From Amaurobius ferox (taxonomy: Eukaryota > Arthropoda > Arachnida > Araneae > Amaurobiidae): a stretch of 64,000 nt of DNA. A model generated the notes under the pieces. That model was not told the origin of the DNA, made no database searches, and worked only from the letters and a program-made list of their open reading frames with translations. The position numbers and the translations under genes were made by a program. The stretch is taken from assembly GCA_951213105.1 (NCBI GenBank), contig OX578140.1, forward strand, positions 121,951,985-122,015,984, written 5' to 3'. This document shows positions 35,064 to 47,115 of the stretch, piece after piece. The stretch's first letter is position 1; each line of letters begins with the position of its first letter.

Positions 35064-35149
35064 CTTGAATTCAGACTTGATATCAATCTTGATGACTTGA
35101 AAATAGTTACTTTATATTATCTAAAGGTACTATTATCTTTTGACTATTT

Positions 35150-35900
35150 AAAAAAAATGTTCCATATAAAGAACCTTTTATCAGTTTGTTTAAATCAAAC
35201 TATTTTCTAAAAAAGTATCTTTCAATTTATTTTAAAAGAACTTTACGATTTAGAATTTTAGACAATGATTATTCTACAGTCAGCATGTGTTCTTAAAACT
35301 TAATTCGATATTTTTCCTTGCCGATTTTTCTTAGAAATACCAGATAAATACAGTTTTAAATTTCTATAGAAAATGCATTTTAAGTAAAGCTTTGGCAGAT
35401 ATAAATTGGAAACTGTTATGCTATGACGTTCTAAATATTGATTGATATAAAATGCTGCAAAGTTAGTTTTAGAATCTGTCTGTATAACAGATTGCGATAT
35501 CCTAAGGCCTTAAAAAATGCCATACCGTATTTCTTGAAAGGGAACATATATGCTGTAAAATATGTTGCTAAATACGTAAAAAAATCTGACTTTAAACAAA
35601 TTTAAATATTGTTTTCTTTACCCACATATTTGTATTCAGGGAAAGTATTGTGGTATAACCACAGATCAATAGCAATCTTTTCATAGATGTAGACGATTTA
35701 AGTGTCACTGAATAAAAATAAATCATTTTCAAGGTTATTTATATGTGTATACATACGAGTAAAATTTGAAATTGCACATTTCAAACAAATTGCAATTTTT
35801 TAAAACTTTGATGGATGAAAATAAACAAAGACCATGAAAAAGTAATTGATTTCCAAAGAGTTCAAACTCTTAAAATATACTTTTATATTTTAATAGTATT
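35150..35900 (+). repeat. Segmental duplication copy 2, block 1
   Basis: The counterpart of 17120-17840, with the same order of anchor blocks. The match ends near 35900, just before the minisatellite. Confidence 0.8.
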
Positions 35901-35944
35901 AAATCATTAAATACAAAATACGAACAAGATATCTGTTAAAATCA

Positions 35945-36310
35945 ACTTAATAGTTAAAGACCTCTTGAAGTTAGTTAAAGCCGTATTGCGGTTAACTAAA
36001 GACCTCTTGAGGTTCGTTACATACCTCTTGAGGTTAATTAAAGCCCTGTTGAGGTTAGTTAAAGTGCTATTCAGGTTAGTTCAAAACCACTTAAGATTCG
36101 TCAAAGACCTCTTGAAGTTGAAATTAATTAAAGATCTGTTAAGGTAAGTTAAAGACTTCTTGGGGTTGAGGTTAGTTAAAGATCCATTGATGTTAGTTAA
36201 AAACCTATTGATGTAAGTTAAATATCTATTAAGGTTAATTGAAAACCTCTTGAGGTTAGTTAAAGACCTATAGAAGTTATTTAAAGACCTACTGAGGTTA
36301 GTTAACTTAT
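35945..36310 (+). repeat. ~21-bp minisatellite (GTTAGTTAAAGACCTCTTGAG type)
   Basis: About 15 imperfect units. Because the unit is a multiple of three, one frame stays open for 60 codons and reads LLRLVK-like heptads. This is repeat composition, and I do not call it a coiled-coil gene. Confidence 0.85.
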
Positions 36311-36339
36311 TGAGGAACAGTACAGAACCTAACTTTGCT

Positions 36340-37320
36340 CAATAACAGTGAATAAAGAAATCACAGCATAAATTGCTTCGCAAATAAAACAATAAAAGAA
36401 CAAACAATAGAGGATAAAGAAAACTTGAGAAATCTGTTAAGGCACAGATACAATATAGGCAATATACAATTATTTCAAGAATAAGCTGGATCGCTTTCGT
36501 TAGTGCTGTACAACAAACAAAGCATAAAGATGAAATGGGCATAAATAGCAGAAAGAAAGGGGTATATAGACCAAATTAAGAACACCTGAAAAAGTCACTG
36601 AGAAAGCAGAATGAGGAACAGCCCTGCAAATCTGAAGTATAGAACTAACACACACGATTAAAGTGCGCCAAAACACAACAGAAATGTCCGAACAAGACGA
36701 AAAAATTTCGAACAATATTAAACGACTTCCAATAAGTCGAAAAACACGTTAGTCCCAAAGGCTAAACAACGGGCAAGACTGAAGCAAATATGAAGAATAA
36801 GTAACAAATTACAGGGCACCCAGCCAGACGACAGCCAAAAATAGAGTACTGGACAAGTCATTAACTATATTACTAGAATTTTTCTGAGTAGGGAAGACTT
36901 CAAAAACGTCAAGATAAGATCGATGTTTACTTTTGTATAATCCTTGCGGCAGAAAAACTCAAAATGGTGGCCAAAACTAAAGCAGTGTTCAGCAATTAAA
37001 TAATTTTGAAATTCTGTTTTTGACGTAATTGTCATGTTCTTAATGAGAAATTTTAAAGCACGTTTAGTTTGACTTTGACCAAGAAAAAAAATCATATCGA
37101 AAAGAAATTCTGTACATTCCCCAACAATTAAAACTTTCTGTAGGAACTCTAAGGTTAGAAAATTAAAGTTTCTTAATAGGTATAAACACAATAGTAAAAT
37201 TGAATTTTTTAAGGAATTCAATAATCTGCTCCCTGATTTTTAGAAAGAAAATGGTGCAAGTCCTGTTGGAATTCCTTTTAGAAACAAGTTTACAAGAAGG
37301 TTTAAATTTTTACTTTCTGA
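36340..37320. other. Unannotated DNA with a Penelope-like remnant
   Basis: 36480-36610 shares patchy similarity with 39110-39250 (AACAAACAAAG..., GGGGTATATA..., AGCAGAATGAGGAACAG). A degenerate hammerhead-like core lies on the minus strand at about 36460-36503 (CTAACGA and GAAA). The 118-codon minus frame 36865-37221 carries no recognised domain. Confidence 0.35.
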
Positions 37321-37329
37321 TACGTAGTA

Positions 37330-37940
37330 TTGAGAAAATATTGTTTTCACGGAAATATTAGGATTGGAGATTTTGATGTCAGTATATGCATTAAGACTTC
37401 CTGAACACGTTTTGACTATTATTGTATTGATGTCCGTCTGTCTGTCTATATATCTGTGTTCGATTTCTTGTGTACAAAATAGTGATCACGAATACTATTG
37501 GATTTTTACGAAACTTTATATCCGGTTTTGTTATAAAAAAATCTAGAACTAAATATATTTTTTTTAAATTCGAGACAAAACTGAAATTTTATATTTTTTA
37601 TAACATTGCAGCATATGACAAATTTTGAAATAATTATGGATAAAAGGTTTTATTTATGGCCCACTCATCGGGAGACTTCAAAGTTTCAAACGGTGTTGTA
37701 AAAAATAGCCGAGACACAATTTTTTTGTTCGTGATGTTATTTGACACCCGGAAGTACATTGACAAGTATAGTATCAATCGAAATAGTGTTTCAAGCCCTT
37801 AAAAGTGAAGGGTAACATGTTATAATTGTAATCATTTGGACTCATGATATCGATTTTTTAAAATTTTTCTTGTAAAATTTGAAAAAAAAAACCTTACTTA
37901 AAATGAAGTCTGGTGCGAAAAAGTCTAGTTGAGCCACACA
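37330..37940 (+). mobile_element. Family-2 element, copy 2
   Basis: Blocks shared in order with 55330-56030: GAGAAAATATTGTTTTCACG, GAGATTTTGATG, ACTTCCTGAACACG, a GTCTGTCTGTCT tract, GATTTCTTGT, and GTAACATGTTATAATTGTAA. The far end reads AAAAAGTCTAGTTGAGCCA. No coding capacity. Confidence 0.7.
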
Positions 37941-38389
37941 CCAATCCATTTTTAATAGCACAATCAACAATTCCAGGAAAAAATTCAAGATCGACAGCAA
38001 CCACTTTTAAATACTTGATCTCAGAATAAAGCAGATTCATAGTAGATTAGGAGTTCAAAGCAGAATGGGAAAACGTATTGAAAGCAGCAATTTTGGGGTT
38101 CAGTGAGAGACATGAAATTTTAAGCAAAATAATCCTTTCGGAAAGACTTGCATTCCTAAGTCACTGCAAATAATAATTGAAAATAACTGTAGATTAAAAA
38201 TGATATGACTCAAAATATGAAGCAAGTGACCGGTTTCAGAACGTATATGAGCTAACGCCATCAACTAAATTCAAATAGCTTTTGATCAAGTTATATTAAA
38301 AATCTGTATAAGCAGCAAATAACTTTTCCAACAGACTGCAAGCCATAATCCATTACATTGAGCTGAATTGCAAAAACTGACATGATTAT

Positions 38390-38915
38390 TTATGTGAAGT
38401 TATATTAATACATCTTGCATTTTTATTCAGCAACTTTACGCATTTTAAAATATCGCCAGCGACTCAAATTCGATCAAAAACTGAAATATCTCAGAGAAGG
38501 TTCGTCCTAGAATAATCGGGTTAATCTTTTTCGTTTTGCAGACGAAGATTCTGTATAAATCCAGCATTTAATTAATATATTTGAGCATATATGAGAATTT
38601 TTGTGGCCCATAGAAAAAAAAAACAGTTCCATTTATACAAATCGTACAAAAATCTAATCAGCACCACAGTAACCCACAAGAGACTTACTGCCAAATTTCG
38701 TAAAATTTGGTTGAATAGATTTTGAACTAGAATTAATACATACATTACGCATATACACAAACAGACATACACAGGCGTCACGTTAAAAAAAAGGTTTTTC
38801 GCCTCCAAGAGTGTATGATAAGTGTGGATCCATCAAAAACTCCAATTGCGATTTTCGATAGGATTCCGATACTTTCCCAGTGCATTGTCATGTACTGTTG
38901 GAAAAGTAAAAATAT
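38390..38915 (+). mobile_element. Diverged family-1 relative with CA-rich centre
   Basis: Contains ATCGTACAAAAATCTAATCA, AACCCACAAGAGACTTACTG, a short CA-rich tract, GATTTTCGATAGGATTCCGA and an end ACTTTCCCAG...TTGGAAAAGTAAAAA. This is the family-1 plan with a longer terminal palindrome loop. Closely parallels 57736-58344. Confidence 0.6.
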
Positions 38916-39088
38916 GATTGCACATCAAGTATATCTCAGAAACAATAATACAGTACTTCTTCCTACAGGGCGATAATATCAAAGAATCTCCAGGGACTGC
39001 AATTATTTGATTCCATTGTAGTACAAGTGCTAATTATGTATATTTTGGAAAACTTAAGCAAAGTAAATATCACAAATATAATGACAAT

Positions 39089-39133
39089 ACAGCATACAGC
39101 TGTTTCGAGGATGCCTTGAGTCCCCTTCGTCAG
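39089..39133 (-). ncRNA. Hammerhead-ribozyme-like motif (Penelope-like context)
   Basis: On the minus strand the conserved core CTGACGA is followed by stem II (GGGGA pairing with TCCTC, one G-U), then GAAAC, then stem III (ACAGC / GCTGT with a TGTAT loop) and an A at the cleavage position. Stem I is only weakly supported. Hammerhead motifs of this type are known from Penelope-like retroelements, and the flanking AATGAAGAACAG-type sequence also fits such an element. No reverse transcriptase is present. Confidence 0.5.
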
Positions 39134-39577
39134 TGCAAAAGAACCAACAAACACGAAGTTCAAAAGAGGATTGAGTTCAAAGAAATATACAAAGGGGATT
39201 ATATACCCCAGACGATTAAGAAAGAACCAATCAGAAAGCAGAATGAAGAACAGTCGCAACAATCAGAAACAAGAAACGACACAAGAAATTGAAGTGCACC
39301 AAGATACAACAAGATCGAAAAGACTAGTCAACGTTCGAACTTTAGTCGTCTTTGCTAGAATTTTTCTCTCCTTTGCTCTCTTTCTTATCCTTCGCACAAA
39401 GTGTATTTTGCTTATTAATGAGGTATATTATTTTAAAATTAGTCATTCATTTTAAAGAACTTTCAAAGCTTTTAATAATTTAATAAAGTACAGAATAGTA
39501 CACTTGAAAATCATAAAATGCAAAAATGAACTTTACTGATATTTAGAATCGAACTAGAATTACAATACGTTATGGAA

Positions 39578-41805
39578 TCTATATAAATAAAATTGAAAAT
39601 CTGTCTGTCTGTCTGTCTGTCTGTTTGTCCCATCATCACGGGAGAACGGCTGAATTGAATTTGATGAAATTTTGTGGGTAGCCTAGAAATAGCCCCACTT
39701 AAAATTTAGTCTATGGTTGGAATTCCCACGACCAGTGGTTCTCGAGATATTAGTAAAAAACGAAACTTTCGTTTGTCTCATCATCACGAGAGAACGGCTG
39801 AACCGAATTTAATGAAATTTTGTGGGTTGCCTTGAAATAGCCCTCCATAAATTTTGCCCAAGTTTCAAGTTTCTAAGATCAGGGGTTGTCGAGATATTAA
39901 TGAAAAACGGAACTTTTTTTATAGGAGTTCTACTCTCCAACTCCGTGGTTTATCCAAACGGAAAGGATAAAAATCGTTTGTTTAAAGCGTCAGAGGGAAT
40001 TAAAACTTTATTTTTGAGTTTGATGCAGGATTTTTGCATTAAATAGTCACTATCTGAAAGCATGAATTGTTTGAAACATGAATTTAAATGGAAAAATCTA
40101 CCTCCATGTTTTTACATGTATTAACCTCCATGTATTTCACAAGCTTTTACTCAACGATTAGAAGAATAAAGAAATTAAAATGGTTATTTAATTTCGCATT
40201 TTATGAATAAGATTCTATCTTATATCATGTTGCTCGGCAAAGAAATGGAATTAAGTGTGTTTGTTAATGATTATTATTATTTTTTCTATTTGTATAATAA
40301 ATAAATGGATGTAAAAATATATTTTATAAATGAACGGTTTAATTGTTCTTTTAATTATATATATTGCGGACTGCGTACATTACTTTTATTTATTTTATCA
40401 AAGAGGTTTCAAGCTCATATATTGTGTTTAGCTAATAAACTCATAATAAATGATCGGTTTGATTGTTCTTTTAATTATATATATTGCGAACTGCGTACAT
40501 CACACTTTTATTTATTTTAGCAAAGAGGTTTCAAAGCTCATATATTGTGTTTAGCTAATAAACTCATATATTGTGTTTACCCAATAAATTCATTTTGCCG
40601 ATTGTTGAAGCAGAAAAAGAGTAGAACGGATGTATGTATCTTCTAATACAATTTTAGTGTTTTCATTTAGCATATATACAGACGGGATATGGATATTTTA
40701 TTCTTCAGATCTGCAAATTTAGAGCTACGAATTTAGCGGAATATCTCTAAATAACTTGGTAACTTTTCTTAAACTTTACCAAATTAGAGGAAATATCTCC
40801 AAATTAATAAAAATGACCCAAATCAATGAAATTAAATTTGTTTTTTTAGAATAGAGTACTGAAATGATGTTTCTGTAGCATTTGTCGGTCAGTCCATCCA
40901 TCCTACTTAGTAACGCATTTAACTAATTTTTTTAATATCACTAAATTGATAAAAATATTTGTAAATCCATAAAAATATCATGGAGACGAAAATGTCGCCA
41001 AACCTTCCATGGAGATCACATTATTCAGACGACATGATTTCCATCAATTTATTTGTAGCAGATGATATCATGTCGCTTAGCAACGGATCCAATGTGTTAT
41101 GTGTCATACGATTTTTATTAAATCTAATAAAAATATGTATATAAAATAAATTTCATTGACATTGCATTTTTGACTGGATAATATCAATTACGGTCTTCAG
41201 GTTTAAACATCATTATTATTGATATTTCGGGGGCAGTTGATTCAGGAATTATTGATATTTTCAAATTATTATGCCATTGTTTCATTATGACGAAAATTGT
41301 TGAAACTCATATATAGTACGTTGTACAAGTAATCTTCTACAAATGCACGGGTATATCTTCTAATCTACGACAATATAAGTAGTACAGGTATATTGGCAAA
41401 ATTTTTATATATAGTGGCATATATTGGAATCAATTACGACCTTCTGGTATTAAGATTACGGGGATTTTTGATACTTTCAATTTATTACGTCATCTTTTTT
41501 ATTTTGGTAAATATTTTTAAGACTCATATTACAATATGTTTAAGCTTCTACTAACACACTGGCATATTTTCTAATTTGCGACAATATAAGTAGTACGTGG
41601 TTGCATATATTGATTCAATTCTTTTTTTTGTGTGTGAATTTGTTTACAAAAGGGGCCAGGATATTTTATTCTTCAGATTTGTCCGTGAAGATAATTTTGC
41701 ATAGTGAGAACAGATATTCTTAAACTTCTCTTTATGAGCAATAAATTTAATATTTTAAGTTTTTTTATATTATATACCCCGTACGAAGGACGGGTATGCT
41801 GCTAG
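39578..41805 (+). mobile_element. Helitron-like element (second family), complete ends
   Basis: The 5' end TCTATATAAATAAAATTG starts with TC after an A, followed by a TCTG repeat. The 3' end has a hairpin CCCGTACGAAGGACGGG and finishes TATGCTGCTAG, followed by T. This is the textbook A|TC...hairpin...CTAG|T arrangement. No Rep or helicase frame is present, so it is non-autonomous. An internal ~115-bp tandem duplication (GATCGGTTTGATTGTTC unit) lies at about 40330-40560. Confidence 0.85.
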
Positions 41806-43380
41806 TAATAAATAAATTTATGTGAAAATATATTTTATAAATGAACGGTTTTATTGTTTTAATTATATAAATTGCGGACTGCGTACATCACTTTCATTTA
41901 TTTTAGCAAAGAGGTTTCAAGCTCATAAATTGTGTTTAGCTAATAAACTCATATATTGTGTTTACCCAATAAATTCATTTAGCCGAATGTTGAAACAGAA
42001 AAAGAGTAGAAGAGGTGTTTCTTATACAATTTTAGTGTTTTCATTTAGTATATACACACGGGATCAGGATATTTTATTCCTCAGATCTGCAAATTCAGAG
42101 CTGCGAATTTGGCGGAATATCGCTAACTTGGTAACTTTTCTTAAACTTTACCAAATTAGCGGAAATGTCTGCAAATTGATAAAAATGACGCAAATCAATG
42201 AAATTAAATTTGTTTTTTTAGAATAGAGTACTGAAATGATGTTTTGGTAGCATTTGTCGGTCAGTCCATCCATCCTACTTAGTAACATATTTAACGAATT
42301 TTTTTAATATCACCAAATTGATAAAAATATTTGTAAATCCATAGAAATATCATGGAATTGATAAAATTGCGCTTAATAAATGAAATTAATTGTGTTTTGT
42401 TAGGGGATAGTATTGTGATGATATTTCGTCAATTCGTCGCAAAATGGGACTATGAGTTCTATAGTCCCACTTGGCGATAAATTTGGCGATTTTTTAAGTT
42501 ATCGCTAAATTGACGAAAATGTCGTCAAACCTTCCATGGAGATCGCATTATTCAGACGATATGATTTCCATCAATTTATTTGAAGCAAATGATATCACGT
42601 CGCTTAGCAAAGGATCCAATGTGTTATGCGACATACGATTTTCATTAAATCTTTTCAGATTTGAATAATAAAAATATGTATATAAAATAAATTTCAGTGA
42701 CATGGCATTTTTGACTGGATAATATCAATTACGGACGTCAGGTTTAAACATCATTATTATTGATATTTTCGGGGACTGTTGATTCAGGGATTATTGATCT
42801 TTTCAAATTATTATGTCATTGTTTCATTATGACGAAAATTGTTGAAACTCATATATCGTACGTTGTACGAGTAATCTTCTACAAATGCACGGATATATCT
42901 TCTAATCTACGAGAATATAAGTAGTACAGGTATATTGGCATATACATTGATATATATTGGCATATATTGGAATCAATTACGACCTTCTGTTATTAAGATT
43001 ACGGGGATTTTTGATACTTTCAATTTATTATACGTCATCTCTTTTATTTTGGCAAATATTTTTGAGACTCATATTACAATACGGGTAAGCTTCTACTAAC
43101 ACACTGGCATATTTTCTAATCTGCGACAATATAAGTAGTACGGGGTTGCATATATTGATTCAATTCCTTTTTTTTTTTGTAAATTTGGTTACAAAAGGGA
43201 CCAGGATGTTTTATTCTTCAGATCTGCCCGTGAAGATAATTTTGCATAGTGAGAACAAATATTCTTAAACTTCTCTTTATGAGCAATAAATTTAATATTT
43301 TAACAGAATTTGCACATGATTGCGAATTATAATTTTTTTTTATATTATATACTCCTTACGAAGAACGGGTATGCTGCTAG
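41806..43380 (+). mobile_element. Tandem 5'-truncated copy of the same Helitron
   Basis: Starts directly after the first CTAG with TAATAAATAAATTTATGTG, which corresponds to about 40297 of the first copy. It follows it colinearly to a second 3' end (CTTACGAAGAACGGGTATGCTGCTAG, CTAG at 43377-43380). The terminal hairpin has decayed (CTCCTTACGAAGAACGGG). The 5' ~720 bp is missing. Confidence 0.8.
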
Positions 43381-43389
43381 TATTTTATA

Positions 43390-44078
43390 TAAAGTATGGA
43401 ACTCTAAGAAAATAGAATTCTCTAACTTTTGTCTCGAAATTCCCGTATATACTTCTATTAAAAACTGACTACTTAAAACTATTTCAGTTCATTTAAATAA
43501 ACTACTACTTCGAAATAAACAAAATATCCAATTTTCTGTTTGAAGTTAATATTAAGAGAAATAAAAATGGCGTCAAGAGGTAACGGTCCAATGGTTTTCA
43601 GAAGTAATTGGATTTTAAAATCAAATTTCGCAGAATGTTTTGAATGAGTGCAAAGGAAATTCATCCTAGCCGGAAGATTAGCCTTTTTTGCTTACAATAC
43701 GTTTCTTAACGATTTGAATTTAGTCTTTGAAATTTCCTCTGAAAATGAGCTTAACATAAATCTTGAAAATGATTATATAACTAATCTTCCGTAAATTTGA
43801 ACTAACTGAAGGAAACTTCAAAAATATAATTAATCCTATTTTATTTGGAAACAGTTTTATGTTTTACTTCTAAATATATTTTTGGTGTCTGAAATTATTT
43901 ATTAATAGCGTAAGAATATAAAGTTTTTTGCTTTTATTAGATATTATTTCAATTCTTAAACTGTTCAAAAGTAAAATGCTTAATAATTAGAATCTTACAT
44001 TGCAGAGGATGATTATCAAGTTCAAAAATAAACTTTAAATAAAATAAGGAAGCATATAATTCTTTATTACAAGCATAT
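43390..44078 (+). repeat. Segmental duplication copy 2, block 3a
   Basis: The counterpart of 22600-23290. The match is interrupted exactly at the target duplication of the insertion that begins at 44079. Confidence 0.75.
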
Positions 44079-44191
44079 TGTTATGATGCATAGACATATT
44101 TGGCACTTAAGTGCAAGCATATTTCATACCCCGGGTTAGCCTAGGAATGAAAGGGAGCGGGAGTGGCAATTACTCAATATATAAATGTGTA

Positions 44192-44470
44192 TGGTATATG
44201 TTGTTGTTGCTCATAACCTCCTGTTTCGGTCGAACCACAAACAGGACCAGTGATGCCAGAAGAAGGACAAAGAATGACACAAGACGAGATCACAAAGTTT
44301 TTATTAACACAAACAAGCATCACTGCCGAAGGTCTGGGGGAGTGCAGCTTCACATTTGGCGAGGACCCAGAAGACGGAAGACTGACTTCATCCTCAAGAA
44401 AACGCCCATGCCTTACTCGGGATTCGAACCCAAACAGACAGGATGGGACTGATGTGGCGCCATGGTTTGA
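44192..44470 (-). mobile_element. tRNA-derived SINE (different family), nested
   Basis: Read on the minus strand it has a B box GGGTTCGAATCCC (44418-44430), a body with GGCATGGGCGTTTTCTTGAG and TCTTCTGGGTCCTCGCC, and a 3' end GGTTATGAGCAACAACAAC. The A box is poorly conserved. It overlaps a 115-codon minus frame that is SINE sequence, not a protein gene. It sits inside the LTR-type insertion and is therefore younger. Confidence 0.65.
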
Positions 44471-44532
44471 GAACTTGTAACAAGAGAACTTGTAACAAAT
44501 GTCCAAGAGAACTTGTAACAAATGTTAAAGTG
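44459..44532 (+). repeat. Short GAGAACTTGTAACAA tandem repeat
   Basis: Three units of GAGAACTTGTAACAA with variable spacers, next to the head of the nested SINE. Confidence 0.7.
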
Positions 44533-46644
44533 TAAAACTGCAAATTTCTAGAAATTTATAGCCCCCGTCAGGTGTGGCTCACATCGTGGCCCTGTCCAGG
44601 ACCTCCCGGCTGTGGGAACCCCTCCGGTCTTCTTTTTCTATTGCGACGCATAAGAAATGAGCGTCACTTCGCAGATCAGTAAAATTAGTCGAAATTGAAT
44701 CGCCCTAGTGAAACATTGAGTCTTAGGTGACTTTAGATAGGTGACTTTCACCCCATTTTTTGTTCCTGGTTTCGAAAGTTTGAAGAGATTCGACTTTAAA
44801 TTGAAAAATTAGACTTAATTCTGATTTCATGAGAGTAGGTCCATAAGTGTATCTGCACTTGTTTCGAAGCCCGATCCGATATGCATTTTGATGCAGTTTT
44901 AGGCACGGTGTTAGCTGTCCCTCTCTAGTGGCAGCCAGATGCATACAGCACGGAACCAACGCCTTTTCTACCCGTTGCGACCACGTACACTCAGGTGAAG
45001 CTCGTAGTCCAGTGCGACTTTTCAGTCAACCAAGTTCATGACTGATCTAAGCCAAATCGAGCTAGGGCAGAGCCAGATCGAGAGTTGTTTTCATCGGGCC
45101 GTGGCGGTCATAGCAACAGCGAGTACTTCGCCACTTTTGATACGCAGTACCACATAGCTCTGAAAATAGACGGCGTAGTGTGGGCTACCCTTTGGACCCC
45201 TATACTACATTTAAGCCGTGACAACTGTGTGAACTGCAAGAACGGTACTCGACAACAGTGCTGATCTCACTTCACTACGGAGTCGACATGAGTGGAACGT
45301 TTGCGAGGTTTCAACTTTGGGCCTCTGTGCAGCACGCGTCACCTGTCAGCTGAGTGCTACAACCGCCATCGGCACGGCATGTGTGAGGAATGCCACTGTA
45401 AAATTCATGCGGAATGCAACCCAATCGGCATCGGTCTCAATCGGCATCGGTCCCAATCGGTATCGGTAGTTCCCGGTTCTCCTGGAATCGCTGGGCCAAA
45501 CCGACAATTGGGAGGAGAAGTTATAGAACTGTGATCACCGATTTCGTGATAATCCGCGATGGTATCCAGAACTCAGCGACCTCTTCAACAAACCGTGCAT
45601 CCTTACGAGCTGGTTTTTAATTGAATAATCGAGACCTTTTCATCAGGATCTGTGACAGATCAAATGTTGGATTATAAGGCATCTCATCTGCGAGGAGGTA
45701 TCTTGATATTTAAGTTCAATTGTATTGTCATGCATTTCTGTGTGTTAAGATAATCTAAGTGGTAGTACTAATTTAAACTGTCGAAATTTTCCGCACTGCA
45801 CTACTTGAATGTAAAATTAATGAGGAATTAATAGCAATATGTAAATTATCCCGTACACCCCGAAGTCAAGCTTGGTAGATTTGAGTGTAATGTAACTGTG
45901 TTTATTATATTATTATTATTGTCAATGTTAAATATTTCATGTGTTAATAAATGTGTCGTGGCCACAAAATCGACTGGTTATGTCAGTGAAACGCAATATA
46001 CTTTGATACCTTCAGATCCAACTATACTGTTATGGGTTCAACTGGAGGGGTACTATGGGTAAGTAATGGTAGTGTATGTACGAAAATTTCACCTCATCAC
46101 ACATATTAAAACATATTAAGCAAAATGTTAAATTTTTACCAGCACACTCATAGCTTAGTCGAAGAACGCTGTCTTTGAAATACATAGGTTATGGGGCTCG
46201 ATTCCTTATACTATAAGAGAGAGTCTATTTCTTCTCTAGTCAAACTACCATATGAGAAAAATTTGTACTGTAGCTAAGTGAAATCAAAGATGTCCGCCAA
46301 AATAATAAAAATTATGTATAAAACATTCGCTAAAATTTCTGCTTTAAATAAACTGAACATATAAATATTGTATTAGTAGCGGCATAAACAATCGGTAAAA
46401 TTCATCAACCAATTCCAAAGGTAAAAAAAGCCTTTATCTGCTGGATAAATGATATATTTCAGCCCCAAATTTTCCTTCGCTAAAGCGATAAAATATGGGA
46501 GCGAAATCGTCTTATTTTATATTTTCCTAGCAGTGGAGTATCATTTAAGACGAATTAAGCTAATCATAAATGTATTGTTTGACATTCCATTCAGGCTGGA
46601 CAGTTAACGTTTGAAATACCAAACTTTAACAACCTTCTGCTTTA

Positions 46645-46884
46645 TTGATGTGCAGGGGCCGGTTTGCTGGCAAATCATTTGGACTGTTGAACTATGGTAC
46701 CTCCCGCAGTTCTGCAGACTGGACTAATGGCGTGGCATTACGACCGAGTATTCAGTTCATAGATTTACATGCGTTGCTCAACGTTGTTTATGTATATATT
46801 ATTTTCGTTCCAAAACAGATTAAAGATGTTGAGGGCGAAACATCCAAATGGTTAGAGCAAGTGGATTGCACTCGGAGGACCTGA
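46645..46884 (+). other. Open frame paralogous to 24502-24759
   Basis: About 51 codons align with the copy at 24.5 kb. Just before the aligned part the sequence TTCTGCTTTATTGATGTGCAG looks like a 3' splice acceptor; copy 1 does not show it. The product is unrecognised. The frame ends by running into the SINE head, so the natural end is lost or lies upstream. Confidence 0.3.
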
Positions 46885-47115
46885 GGTCGATCCTTTGCGT
46901 AAACTGTCCCCGTGTTCAAGCAGAGTACGGGCACATTATAATGTGGGTCGGAAATACTTTACGAGGGATTAGAGGTAGGGAAGGAGGGTCCAGTCTCTGT
47001 GGATGTCGGCCTCACTGGGTACCGGCCTAAATTGGGTGGTACTACCCCCGCCGTCCAAACAGATGCCTTGCAACTTCGGATAGTCCAGGCGATCTGGACT
47101 AAAATAAATAATAAA
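46836..47115 (+). mobile_element. Diverged full-length tRNA-derived SINE
   Basis: A-box-like AAATGGTTAGAGCAAGTGG, TTGCACTCGG, B-box-like GAGGTCGATCC, body with GCAGAGTACGGGCACATTAT and CTTTACGAGGGATTAGAGGT, tail CTAAATTGGGTGGTACTACC, then GGCGATCTGG and an A-rich end. The same family as the monomers in the Helitron array, but old and present as a single unit. Confidence 0.8.

Larger units (their letters stand above)
44079..46101. mobile_element. LTR-type insertion (2.0 kb) with 5-bp target duplication
   Basis: The ends TGTTATGATG (44079) and CATCACA (46101) form a short inverted pair of TG...CA type. CATAT is duplicated at 44074-44078 and 46102-46106, and copy 1 of the duplication lacks the insert. 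The right part has AATAAA near 45944. A stretch at 45300-45420 translates to HLSAECYN...CEECHCKIHAEC, reminiscent of a gag zinc-knuckle region of BEL/Pao type, but it is degraded. It is either a solo LTR with extra sequence or an internally deleted element. Confidence 0.6.

Noticed and set aside
35965..36147. Coiled-coil protein with LLRLVK heptads
   Set aside because: The pattern is the 21-bp minisatellite read in one frame. Unit number and frame break down on both sides.
26146..43380. An autonomous Helitron with Rep/helicase
   Set aside because: No frame of adequate length and no HUH or helicase motif in either Helitron family here.
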